Source: Agarophyton chilense | Lineage: Eukaryota > Rhodophyta > Florideophyceae > Gracilariales > Gracilariaceae | Direction: 5' to 3' | NCBI GenBank assembly: GCA_030374765.1 | Contig: JARGXX010000129.1 | Location: forward strand, 248,001 to 312,000 | Length of the DNA: 64,000 bases | Shown: positions 42,340 to 52,885 of the stretch, one piece after another | How positions within the stretch are numbered: the stretch's first letter is position 1 | How the letters are laid out: each line of letters opens with the position of its first letter | Notes under the pieces: generated by a model | Seen by the model: the letters and a program-made list of their open reading frames with translations, nothing else | Databases searched by the model: none | What the model was told of the DNA's origin: nothing | Translations under genes and position numbers: made by a program

Positions 42340-44131
42340 ACTCAGTCTTGATAAGGTGAACAGAGTACTTCTCCGCGGGGCAATAACTGGGTTTCAGTAA
42401 CCCTTGTAATAACAAGATCTAAAGTTCGACGGGTAGCTCAAAAAAGCCAAATGCCCTGTATCGAAAGATGGCGAAAAACTACGTGGTGGGAGAAGTCGCA
42501 GGTTGGGTTGGTTGGACAGGAAGTATTTCGATAAGTGTAACCCCAAGCCTAAGTCGCGGGGAGGGGGGAGTGAGTTTTGTCCCAAGACACGAAATTTCAA
42601 CAGCGATTCAGCGAACTATCTCACGAGGGCGAAAACCGACGGTGGACCAGAAAAGTTGTTCCCAATGACACGCAAAGGCGAAGAGGTGCAGTAGTTGAGA
42701 CAGAAAAGATGTTGATTTGCCTATAATTGGAGAAGATGAAACGATTGGCACAATTAGGTGCGGTAAGGAAACCATGCACTGGAAACGTCAAAAAGCAGGA
42801 TGAATGAAGAACTGGAATATCGCTCGGAGCGTTACTTATTTCAGAGATTGAGTAAAGGCGACTGATGAACGAGTGGGAAGAGGGGAAATGCCGAAGCTGC
42901 TTTTACAACATTTCCAGGAAATTCTTTAGCGGTTGGAAGAGTGTTCCCTCATGCTCCGTGACGTTGACTGTACAGAGAATTTCTGGTCAAAAACGGGTAG
43001 CCGTACAGGGTTTTACGGGGAAGCGATTACAAAAACATGCACTGATGGTCTCCAAGCATGATGTCCACATTCGACACTTGAAAAAGATCAAGCGTGAAAT
43101 TAGGAGCCATAATCGGTAATCACGTGCATTATGAATCATACACTGGTAGAAGCTCGGAGTGGTTGAGACGAAGATTACAAGCGCGTTGGTGGCTCGACGA
43201 ACACCGGAATGTTTTATTCTCAGTGAGGTCGATCGAAAAGAAATCAGAAAAGATACAGGGTGACGATAAAAACAGGTGGTTGTGCAGAGTTTTGAAGACA
43301 CTGGCCGCCAATTGTCTGAAGACGAAACTGTTTACTGCACGTGTTTTCTCCTTGACAGTATTGATTATCGTAGCTCATGCCTCGTCAATATATGCTTGTT
43401 TCTGACTAATGGATTTTAGACAACGTATAGGATGGTGAGCGTATTGGAAGTATGATGCACGCAATGTCTTTGAGATATTGCGCCAACCGTTTTTGCAGCT
43501 GCCGCACTCGTTCTCCACAGCCTGGCTGACACCATCAAAGTAATCATATGCAAATGCTCATCAAGCTGTTCGCAATGGTATAAACGTTATCGGCTTCAGC
43601 TTATTGACTGATCGGACAAGACTATCTCGCAGAGCCTTGCATGCATTGTGCAGGAGTGCACGGGCGCTTGAGGTACTGATGGAACAAGAATCATGGATCG
43701 CCATGATGAATACGATGCTCTATTACGATACATAAAAGGTGCAAGCAGCAGAATTTGTCCGTGTCAAGTACAGGCGATGTCGGTACCAGCGGACATTCGT
43801 GATCACAGGATAGGAATTAAACAGAGGTATGGGTGAGGGAAGAATCCACTTGCTGGGCTTAGGCCTCCAGAAATACTAGCACTCATTCATAAAGCGACGA
43901 GGCATGGCTTCGCGTTCAACGCGACGCCCACCAGAACCCACCGAGTAACCAGCAACTTCCCTTCGTAGGTGCATGGTATCTATACTTCACTCAAGATGTG
44001 ATGATACTGCGTATGTATCTAAAACACGTGTTCAAATTTTGAGCAAGGTAGATTACACGTGGCGTCCAAAAACTCGCGGGGCGCTTTGGTATCGAAACGC
44101 GGGAAGCAACTGCACTTGTCTTCTGCATCAG

Positions 44132-44143
44132 TTTTGGCGGGAA
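44132..44143 (+). promoter_or_regulatory. E2F/DP-like site upstream of MCM4
   Basis: TTTTGGCGGGAA fits the E2F consensus TTTSSCGC/GGGAA, as found in animal and plant MCM promoters, and lies 126 bp before the MCM4 ATG. Motif match and position are seen; binding is inferred. Confidence 0.5.
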
Positions 44144-44193
44144 CATATGATAGTCTAAGCCTCGATACATAACACAAAAACCAAGCTACCCCG

Positions 44194-44198
44194 CCAAT
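44194..44198 (+). promoter_or_regulatory. CCAAT box near MCM4
   Basis: CCAAT within CCGCCAATGG, 71 bp before the MCM4 ATG. A short motif, so chance is possible, but the position fits an NF-Y-type element. Confidence 0.35.
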
Positions 44199-44268
44199 GG
44201 TGTGTACAAACTCTGCATCCATCCTCGCGTCGCAGTCGTCGGATTTTAGTTCCGGGGCGTAATTTACC

Positions 44269-47268
44269 ATGGCGGATGAACCATCAACCCCTGACGCTCG
44301 GTCTCCTTCGCCCGCTGCTCACTCGTCCCCAGCAAACAATAATGGTTCATCACACACTCCCACTGGACGCCGCAGTCCAACCGCTCGCAGAAGCCCAACT
44401 GCCCGTCGCAACTCCTCTTCACAAGGAGGTCAAATGGCGCCTCGCAGTCCAATGAACACTCAACAATCTACAGATCTCGCCAATTCCAGCCGCACTCCTT
44501 CAGCTCGGAACACCCCGATTTCAACTCCTTCCGCCGCTCGTCCACCTCGACCTCCATCCCGCAGTCCAGCTGACACATCCATTGTTCAGCCTACCCCACA
44601 GCCTTCCCGCCCTCTAGTTCCTGGTCCGCGTCGCCGTGAGCTCGGTATCTCCCCGATTCGTTTTCAAACTCCAACGCCACAGATTGCGACCCAGAGTGAC
44701 GATGGCCATGTAGATGGCTCTCAGACATATCTGTGGGATACCAATATCTCTGTCGAAGATTGTGAGAAACGGGTGGTTTCCTTCATCAATGGCTTCAGCC
44801 TTCCTGAACGCATCACATCTGGTTCACCTGGTGCTGCCCCGACTGCCGATCATTCTACAAATGCAAACCCTCCCATCCCTGATGATGGAGAAGATATTCT
44901 TCCTGGACCGGCTCCGGCTTCAGGCTCTCAGTCACGCTCGCAAGATGCTCCCCGTGCACTGCAGGAATTCGGCGTCAGCAGTACACCTGCGGAGCAACAA
45001 GGTTCTTCCTCCGAACCCTTCTATGTTGATGTCTTGCGGCATTTATCAGAAACTGGGGAATCAATCGTGAACCTCGATCTTTCGCATCTCCACAATTTTG
45101 ACTCTGTGCTGTATCGTCGAGTCATCGAACATCCGGAGGATCTCATCACCATCTTCGATGCAACTATTAATCGCATCTTCTGCGAAATATTCCCGGATGA
45201 AGCTGCGGATATCGAACAGAATCGTCGAAAGAGTATTCAATCTCGTATGTACAACCTTCTGCCTGAACAAGTGCAGTCCATGCGAGAGCTCAATCCAAGT
45301 GATATATCCAAAATGGTGGCAATCCGTGGTATGGTCATTCGCGCATCCACTGTCATCCCTGATATTCAAGCCGCAATGTACAAGTGTACAAAGTGCAATG
45401 CGATGCAAGAAGTATCAATCGCCCACGGTCGCATTGAAGAACCTCGAAAGTGCATGTCATGTAACTCAAGGGATTCGTTCTCCCTCATTCATTCACGTTC
45501 TCAGTTTGCTGACAAGCAGATGGTCCGTTTGCAAGAAGCCCCGGAGAATATTCCTAAGGGAGAGACTCCTGCTACTTTCACGCTTGTGATGTACGACTCT
45601 CTTGTTGATGCTGTCAAACCTGGTGATCGTGTTGAGATTACTGGAATGCTCAGAGCTGTGCCAGTGCGGGTCAATCCCAAAAACCGAACCGTTAGGTCTG
45701 TGTTTCGGACATACATAGACTGTGTTCATGTTCGCACATTGAATCATAACCACTCTCGTCAAGAGCTTCAAAACTTAGCCGTCGAGAAAGATCTTTTGGG
45801 ACAACCAACGGATCCAAATGCGGACCTTGCATTCGCTGAGGAGACTGTAACTACGGAGCAGAAAAAGCGCAGAAAAGAATACTTTGAAGAGCTTGCTTGT
45901 CATCCAGAGTTGTATCAGCGACTTGCGGAGAGCGTTGCCCCGAGCATATTCGGCATGGAAGATGAGAAGAAAGGTGTGCTTCTTCAACTATTTGGTGGAG
46001 CCAAGAAAAGCGGGCAGAATGAGGCAAATGCGGAAGCTAATGGTGATGGGTCTGCGAGATTTCGGTCTGCCATAAATATTCTTCTAGTCGGCGATCCAGG
46101 TACTTCAAAATCGCAGCTTCTTCATAGTGCGCACAGACTTGCTCCGAGAGGGGTTTACACATCCGGCCGCGGCTCTTCTGCTGTCGGACTCACCGCATAT
46201 GTAACTCGGGATCCCGATAGTGACGACTACGTTCTGGAATCTGGCGCACTCGTTCTGTCGGACAGGGGTGTATGTTGCATCGACGAGTTTGACAAAATGT
46301 CTGAATACGCTCGCTCTGTCCTTCACGAAGCCATGGAACAACAGACCGTTTCAATCGCTAAAGCCGGTATTATCGCTACATTGAACGCCAGAACTGCAGT
46401 GCTAGCGGCCGCGAATCCAGTCAATTCAAGATATGACACCACGAAGCCGGTGGTCGAGAACATTGATCTTCCTCCAACTTTGCTCAGCCGTTTCGATCTC
46501 ATCTTTCTTGTTCTGGATGCGCCTAATGCAGAATCTGATCGCCGGCTTGCGAAGCACATTGTCTCGCTATTCTTCAAGAACTATGATGAGAGCAAAAGCG
46601 AGAAACAGCCAAATGAGGGTTCCAGTGCGAAAGACGAAGACACTACGGCCTTGGAACTAGTGGAGTACGACGATGAAATGCCTACCGCTCCGTCGTACGT
46701 CGGCGGAAAATTTCTCAGCGCTAAGACCCTGACTGAATATATAGCGTACTCACGAGAGGCAGTTGATCCAAAGCTCACTGAAAGCGCAGCAGATGCCCTC
46801 GTGAGTGGTTATGTCGAGATGAGATCTGTTGGACGAGGCGGTGGAACTATAAGCGCCACGCCACGCCAGCTCGAATCATTGATTCGTCTAGCTGAGGCAC
46901 ACGCAAGGATGCAGCTCAAGAATGAAGTAGAAGAGGAAGACGTCCAGGAGGCTATGAGGCTGGTGAAGAGTGCACTTCGGATGTCAGCCCTGGATCCGAA
47001 TACAGGTAAGATCGATATGAATCTCTTTGCAGCAGGAAAGTCAAGAGGTAGCGACACCATGTCGAATTTCTTGGAACGTGCAATCGTTGAAAAGCTCAGA
47101 GCAATATCACAAGACAGCGGCCTACCCACGAGCAAGCTACTGGCAGCATTGCGGGAAACATCGGATGCAGTTATCAATCCTGGAGATCTTCGAGAAGCCT
47201 TGAGAACTTTAGAGCAAAAGGAGGAAGTTGTGTTAACCCACCGTGGTACTCTTGTACAACTTGTTTAG
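44269..47268 (+). CDS. MCM4: MCM4, replicative helicase subunit (999 aa)
   Basis: A subunit of the MCM2-7 hexamer that is loaded at origins and unwinds DNA in S phase. The first about 130 residues are disordered and Ser/Pro/Arg-rich with repeated R-R-S-P-T-A-R units, like the kinase-regulated N terminus of other MCM4 proteins. The MCM4-type block L-W-D-T-N-I-S-V-E-D-C follows at about 158. A four-Cys zinc finger spans about 372-398 (C-T-K-C and C-M-S-C). Walker A G-D-P-G-T-S-K-S lies near 607, Walker B C-I-D-E-F-D-K-M near 669 and the arginine finger S-R-F-D near 740. The C-terminal winged-helix part is present. Full length (others about 860-1000). Single exon; ATG in context ACCATGG, ideal for initiation. 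Confidence 0.97.
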   Translation: MADEPSTPDARSPSPAAHSSPANNNGSSHTPTGRRSPTARRSPTARRNSSSQGGQMAPRSPMNTQQSTDLANSSRTPSARNTPISTPSAARPPRPPSRSPADTSIVQPTPQPSRPLVPGPRRRELGISPIRFQTPTPQIATQSDDGHVDGSQTYLWDTNISVEDCEKRVVSFINGFSLPERITSGSPGAAPTADHSTNANPPIPDDGEDILPGPAPASGSQSRSQDAPRALQEFGVSSTPAEQQGSSSEPFYVDVLRHLSETGESIVNLDLSHLHNFDSVLYRRVIEHPEDLITIFDATINRIFCEIFPDEAADIEQNRRKSIQSRMYNLLPEQVQSMRELNPSDISKMVAIRGMVIRASTVIPDIQAAMYKCTKCNAMQEVSIAHGRIEEPRKCMSCNSRDSFSLIHSRSQFADKQMVRLQEAPENIPKGETPATFTLVMYDSLVDAVKPGDRVEITGMLRAVPVRVNPKNRTVRSVFRTYIDCVHVRTLNHNHSRQELQNLAVEKDLLGQPTDPNADLAFAEETVTTEQKKRRKEYFEELACHPELYQRLAESVAPSIFGMEDEKKGVLLQLFGGAKKSGQNEANAEANGDGSARFRSAINILLVGDPGTSKSQLLHSAHRLAPRGVYTSGRGSSAVGLTAYVTRDPDSDDYVLESGALVLSDRGVCCIDEFDKMSEYARSVLHEAMEQQTVSIAKAGIIATLNARTAVLAAANPVNSRYDTTKPVVENIDLPPTLLSRFDLIFLVLDAPNAESDRRLAKHIVSLFFKNYDESKSEKQPNEGSSAKDEDTTALELVEYDDEMPTAPSYVGGKFLSAKTLTEYIAYSREAVDPKLTESAADALVSGYVEMRSVGRGGGTISATPRQLESLIRLAEAHARMQLKNEVEEEDVQEAMRLVKSALRMSALDPNTGKIDMNLFAAGKSRGSDTMSNFLERAIVEKLRAISQDSGLPTSKLLAALRETSDAVINPGDLREALRTLEQKEEVVLTHRGTLVQLV

Positions 47269-47843
47269 TTCGTCTGCGGAACTTTCATGTCAAGTAATAG
47301 CTATGGAATCCTCAACAACTAATTCGCAGTCATGTGCGACAAAGGCATGTAAGAAATGTTAGCGCAATACTTGAGAGATATAGAGAGTCGAAAGATAAGA
47401 GGCGAAATATGTCGATGTCTTTGCCGCCGTTGATAAGCGAAGTGTGAATGTACCGAGTGAATTATCTCGTAAATACAACCAAATAAAGAGCCCAGTATGT
47501 GGTGACGTTGACGATCCATGCGGATATTTTGAAAGAAATACAAGACCTAGAATTCGCAGAGGTTCAGTATTGATACATACTGGGAGGTCCCTTTTTGACG
47601 CTTATTATTTCCCTTACTCGAGATCTACAATACATGACAATGGAAACGTGACGCGATCTTGCAGATGTGGACACGGAAAGGCTTGAGATGCTCGAGTCAA
47701 CAGATTTGTGTCGCTAGCTTTTAGAAACATGCTAAAGCAAAAAAAGCATTGAAAAATAAAGACAATGAATTCAGGTATGCATACTAGCTCTTCGACCTAC
47801 ACAAGAGCTAACCGAAGAAATGGGGCAACAAAGACAGAAGTGT
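47269..47843. other. MCM4 downstream region, no gene
   Basis: Convergent 3' ends of MCM4 and the small secreted-type gene. AT-rich, no further feature seen. Confidence 0.6.
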
Positions 47844-48371
47844 CTACAGAGTTTGAGCCAACAATGCTGAAGTACCTCGGCGCTTCCATCTCCGCAAGCA
47901 CTTCATCCTGAACTTGATAGAAACACTAGAACCGCCATCCAAAACGCAAGTGATGACTCCACGATTAGGATACGAAACCCAAGGAGCTATGATGTTGCGG
48001 CCGCTGTTTCCTGCTATGTGGAATGGTGCTCTAAACTCTTTGTGTACCAATTTCCCATTTACATAAAAAGCCGACTTCCGGCCCATTCCATCACATCGTA
48101 TCGAGAATCCATGTCTGTATCGAGCAATGCATATGTCTGCGTTGTTTTCCAGATGTATTTCTTGGATTGCTTGACGAATACCTAAGCGTCCAGAGGGCAC
48201 AAGCACAAGTTTCGGTTGTTGAAAGGGTTGTTTTTCGTGGGTCTGTTGTGGCCGTGTCCAGGTTGCTGCTGATACGATAGAGATGGTCAAAAAGCTTAGA
48301 GTGAAGAAGAACCGAGTTACTGAAGGCGTCTTTGAGTAACCGTCATTAGAGTGTGGAATCCCAGCAGACAT
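47844..48371 (-). CDS. Small secreted or membrane protein, unrecognised (175 aa)
   Basis: ATG at 48369-48371. Residues 20-37 form a hydrophobic stretch (F-F-F-T-L-S-F-L-T-I-S-I-V-S-A-A) after a short polar start, so it is a signal peptide or signal anchor; S-A-A could be the cleavage site. The mature part is basic with four Cys, a H-G-F-S-I-R-C-D-G-M-G segment and V-C/T-C-V-L-D-G-G near the end. The beta-rich look suggests a small extracellular domain, possibly disulfide-bonded. I do not recognise a family. Cell-wall or extracellular-matrix roles are a guess only. Confidence 0.55.
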   Translation of the reverse strand: MSAGIPHSNDGYSKTPSVTRFFFTLSFLTISIVSAATWTRPQQTHEKQPFQQPKLVLVPSGRLGIRQAIQEIHLENNADICIARYRHGFSIRCDGMGRKSAFYVNGKLVHKEFRAPFHIAGNSGRNIIAPWVSYPNRGVITCVLDGGSSVSIKFRMKCLRRWKRRGTSALLAQTL

Positions 48372-49038
48372 TTTTCACTTGCTTTTCCCTGTATCTATTT
48401 GTTGGAGATTCAGAATTTCCTATGAGCGGTGAGTTTGCTGGAAAAAATATAATCGGAACTGGCTTCGTTCACGATCTTCATATACTGTGAGGAAATGTGC
48501 GCAGAATATCGAGCATCGCTGTGTAGCATCAAACGGGCCACCTTTTTTTGGTGATGATGCCTTACAGAACACACACTGAAAAAGGAAACACCACGGTAGG
48601 TTCTGCCAAATTGGGATCTTTGGTCATCTACCGCCTCGTTCGTGAGTGGTGCTGAGTAGATGAACTCAGCAAGGAATAATATGCCACTGCACTATTTACA
48701 GCTCCGAAAGAAGCTTGTTCTTCAGTGCATCTCTCTCATTTGATCTATTTCGGGATTCTATCAGCGTTATGCTTCTGCTGAGCAAAGATATTAATACCAT
48801 AAACCTTTCAAAATGTTTACCCATCCGTGTTGCTCTCATAACACTTTCTACTTCTAAACCATTTACAATGTATACATACTTGTATTGTGTTCTTCATAGC
48901 ACGGTATTACTACAAGTATGAAATGTTTTCAAACTAGACAATCTTGAACTGTTGAAGGGTAGTAGAACTCGGTCCCGTTAGAAAATTAAAAATAAAATCC
49001 AACCAAAAAATATTGAGGGCACTAGTGTCTAAACGACC
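48372..49038. other. No gene seen
   Basis: AT-rich transition from the gene island to the piggyBac remnant. No supportable feature. Confidence 0.5.
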
Positions 49039-49063
49039 ACTGGCTTCATATGAGGCCAAAATT
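49039..49063. repeat. Left subterminal repeat of piggyBac remnant
   Basis: ACTGGCTTCATATGAGGCC followed by AAAATT. It matches 52505-52529 at 24 of 25 bases. The core GGCYTCATATGAGGCC is a near-perfect palindrome, so it can act in either orientation. Confidence 0.8.
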
Positions 49064-50536
49064 ACAACATCCAAAATTTTTGTAAACTTTGTCAATTTCC
49101 TTAAATTTTTGTGTCTAGAGGTTATCAACACCCTTTTTTTCTGACGTCAACCTCAAAGATCACGAACGATCGTCCAAAACCTGTAAAAACATCATCTTAA
49201 CTTCATTCTTCCATTATTTATTAAATATGTCATCATCTATAGGTCCCCGTCGGGTAGTGGAAAACAGAGTAAACACCCGGGCACGTCTCATCACATCAGA
49301 GAGAGACTCTAAACGCTTCTTTGGAACGCAATGAAAGACGAAACTCGTCAGCAAAAGTGTTACAAAAGTAGACGTTGTTGTCAAAAATAATTGGAGAAAC
49401 ACTTTTCTCACTATAACCTTCGTGCTACCTGGTCGCGTGAAAGTATGCACGTTCAAATTTTACAATTTGAAAGCTGGGGATCATGTCAGGGTTCAGGCAA
49501 CTGCTCAAGAAGCCATCAATTTTAAAGTGGAGAAAATTAGTGCTGCTATTACTAATGAAGTTTCAAACAATTAAGAGAAGCATGCTGTCAAGGATGGCGA
49601 TCATAGTGACACGATGATTCCGTTGAGCCCTTTAACTGTGACAAACAGTGACACGCAAGACAGCTTCGTGGAAGTTCATTCGACGAAATCGGTAACGGGA
49701 AAAGTATCCTTGACGTTGAATTTCCAGTGCTAATGCATCAATGCAAAGTCAAGAGACCTGTTGGAGATTTTATCACCGCTATTTATGCACCATTGGGACT
49801 CTCTCCATACGATTTCTTCATGTAGATGTCTCTTGTAGCTCATTTGGAAAAAATATTTCGATCTATCAACTCTCGGTTGGGAGGAAAAGGCTTAAAGCAG
49901 ACTAATGGAGGTTAAATATTGAAGTTTTTTGGTTTGATGGTGTTAATGACACGCTTTGAGTTTTCAAATTGAAGATCACTTTGGTCTAAAGACACGTTTT
50001 CTAAATATATTGAATCTCCGCATCTTGAAAAGATCATGTCACGAAGTCAGTTTGAATATATACGTCAATTTATCCTTTTGAGTGGCTCTAAAAACGATTA
50101 GACGTCAGAAGAATGCAGGTGATCATGCGTTTCTGAGTTTTTGGAAGCTATAAATGACCATCGGAGAGCGGTCGTAACTCGGTCACACACTTTGTGGGTG
50201 GACGAAAGTATGTCACTTTGGTATAGACTTGGAGGGAACTGGATTGAAATTGGACTTCCACACTACACTGCTCTTGATAGAAAACCTAAAAATGGTTGTC
50301 AATTAAAGACACTGTGTTGTGAAAGGAGTGGAATTGTTCTCAAAATAGAAATCACGATGGGAGCTACGCAACCAGATGTACATCCTTTTGAATCAGAACA
50401 TGGGCACATAACAGCTGGTTTAATGAGACTTGTTGAAAATTGGTTCGCAACTGATCGAATCGTTTGTGCCAATTCATATTTTGCATCTGTTGAAACAGCT
50501 GAAGAACTTTTAAAAAGAGGAATGCAATTTATTATG

Positions 50537-51202
50537 TGTAGTATTCTACTATGTCGGGGAATCCGATAGGATGATTTTTCGCGAAGTCGCGGTTGGAACT
50601 CATAAGTGAGTGATGTCATCAAACTTGAGATATGAAACGGCACACCGCGTAGGATGCCAGGAGGCAGGGTACAGTGTTGGGACACGTGGTATCACGAGTG
50701 GAGTGGCTTGCAATGGCGCATGTAGTGGCGATCCACGTGGCTGGTTTTACTACCCTTTGTAGCTAGACGTCCATTAGGGACCGTACCCATACAGTGGTTT
50801 GGCTAAGTGGCTGACCACTGGGTATTATTTATATTTTATTTGGGCACTCACCCTGGCTCACAGTATATAGTGTACCAGAGGTGAGCGCCAACTCCAAGTA
50901 AAGGAGACAACATGGGCATCATGACTATTCTGTTCCTCGCTTAGGATTCCTTAACCGGAGATACGGACGAGCTATAATAGATAGTCAGCCCCCAACCACT
51001 TCACGAGCCGTCTCACACCTACGTCCCATCAACGTTTTACAGTTGCACTGTTCACCCTCGCTGGCGAGTAGTGGCCTTACACCCCACTTCCAGCTCGCTG
51101 GTGTTGTAGCTCTACCACCCCTTTTCCTTCGCCGCAAGCGACCCATCGGCAGTCCGAACGCTGTCGCAGGTGTCTGCTCTCTCCGTTAGAGCGGATACTA
51201 CA
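50537..51202 (+). repeat. Solo LTR of Gypsy B family in piggyBac transposase
   Basis: A 666-bp sequence with TG...CA ends matches the LTR of fossil B (7912-8626) along its length. It is flanked on both sides by TTATG (50532-50536 and 51203-51207), a 5-bp target duplication. No internal element sequence is present, so this is the product of LTR-LTR recombination. It interrupts the piggyBac transposase and is therefore younger than that element. Confidence 0.95.
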
Positions 51203-52504
51203 TTATGGTTGTAAAAACAGCCACCAGAAGGTTTTCTATGAAACATCTTTGCGAACTTAAGATGACGGCACGAGGTCAGCACGTGTCAATGGTCTCGACA
51301 CTGCCTGAATTGGATCGAAAGATGATGTCTGTGCTCTGGGTGGACCGTGAGAGAAGATATTTCATCAGCACTTATAGCAGTACTCAACTAGAAACTCTCA
51401 TTTCTCGTGAAATATGGAGGACAACTGATGGAATAACAAAGACAATTCCGCCTTCCATTGCTATTCCAGAGGTTTTTGAGGAGTACTATTCTTTTTGTTC
51501 AAGAATTGATAGACATAATAGGTCACGTCAAGATGATCTGAATATGGAAAAGAAGCTTGAAGTGAAAGAATGGTCTTTTAGAGTGAATACTTCTTTGCTG
51601 GCATTGTGCGTGGTTGATGCTTGGAATCTTTACAAGGGTGCGTACTGAAACACATTGAATCTTACACCCCATAATTTCCGTCGTAATCTCGCTGACGAAT
51701 TCATAGATAGCAACTGGGATGCTATTCGAACTATGAAAAGAAAATGTAAGGAGGAAGATGAAACAGAAAACTTATATATGGCTGGTACCGGCACTCATTT
51801 AATGGAGATTAGTTGAAAAAGAAGGAAATTGGATGGTTCGTTGACGTCTCAAACATATCAAGGACGATGCAAAGTCTGCAAAATCACTTACAAATCCAAC
51901 TTTGTTTGTTCAGAATGCAAAAGGTACAATGATATGGATGTTTATATATGTCACAGTAGAACAGGTCGTGAGTGTTTTATAGATCATCTGCGTGACACTC
52001 ACCACATTTCGAGCAACATTTAGTCAACAACATTGATGGTCGTGTGTCACCATGCGTTTTAAACGCTTTTTAAAGGCAATTTTTAAAAGTATAAAGCAAA
52101 AGTTCAAATTACCTTAAGCCCCCTACTAATTCAATCCGCGTAATTCAACTTGCTAGATATATTATGGTCTCTGACGAAACAATCCCTTAAGCAGATGTCA
52201 CTTTATTCTGTCTGCTGTTCAAGTGGATGTAAATGCGTTCTTAGACCATAATAATTTTTAGAATTAGTCGAGCTCCCGTAGGATTTTTCGAGTTACACTG
52301 AACTCAGCGAGGTTTGAACCCTGTTTTTATTAGTCTCCGAGCGGTCGTGAAACCAATGATCTGCTGTTACTGAAGACAACTGTCTAAAGAATGTACTTTA
52401 AAACAGGAGGAACATGGTTAGAAAATTAGTTTTTTACTTAGAAAATAGAATACGCCGCTGCAGAATGGAAACCAGCGATTTTTACTAATTTTTTGGAAAA
52501 TAGA

Positions 52505-52529
52505 ACTGGCCTCATATGAGGCCAAAATT
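52505..52529. repeat. Right subterminal repeat of piggyBac remnant
   Basis: Contains the perfect 16-bp palindrome GGCCTCATATGAGGCC (52508-52523), flanked by ACT on the left and AAAATT on the right as in the left copy. Confidence 0.8.
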
Positions 52530-52885
52530 TCTCTTTAAAAGTAACTGAAATTCATTCAAGATATGAATTTTCAAATTTAGAGCAGAAAGGAAGAAAACAA
52601 AAATAAAAACTATACATCTTTATCGTTGAGGAAAAGCCTCGGGAATCTAGTCAAACAGAGCTTTAATAAGCTTCTTTAAAACGATATATACTTTTTTTGT
52701 AGCAAACTTAAGTAGTCGCAAAAAAACAATCAAATATTTTCATGGCACCCGTTTATGTCTCCTAGAGTGCTGTAGTTTGCATGTCTACGCTTCGTATGCA
52801 TTGTTGTTTGCTAGTTAATGTCTATCTGAGTCTTGATTGTAAAACCACGGGAGAACGCTATCTCGTGCCTGGGTGTACTTTTGTT
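52530..52885. other. No gene seen
   Basis: AT-rich spacer between the piggyBac remnant and the next Gypsy fossil. Confidence 0.5.

Larger units (their letters stand above)
42340..44268. other. 1.9-kb divergent intergenic region, no gene
   Basis: Unusually long for this gene island. Frames are short and patternless. It must hold the kinase promoter and the MCM4 promoter. An E2F-like site and a CCAAT box lie near the MCM4 end. No repeat or RNA gene was recognised. Confidence 0.6.
49039..52529 (+). mobile_element. Decayed piggyBac DNA transposon, split by a solo LTR
   Basis: Plus-strand piggyBac (DDE_Tnp_1_7) transposase remains from about 49.72 to 52.02 kb. The front third is full of stops. 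From 50141 the reading improves: W-V-D-E-S-M-S-L-W holds the first catalytic Asp. The second site reads C-A-N-S-Y-F-A-S, with Asn where Asp is expected. The third Asp is in L-W-V-D-R. A C-terminal Cys/His zinc ribbon (C-K-V-C, C-S-E-C, C-H) closes the protein at 52020. A 666-bp LTR sits in the middle. Near-identical 25-bp motifs at 49039-49063 and 52505-52529 probably mark the element's subterminal ends. TTAA target sites were not fixed. Confidence 0.88.
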
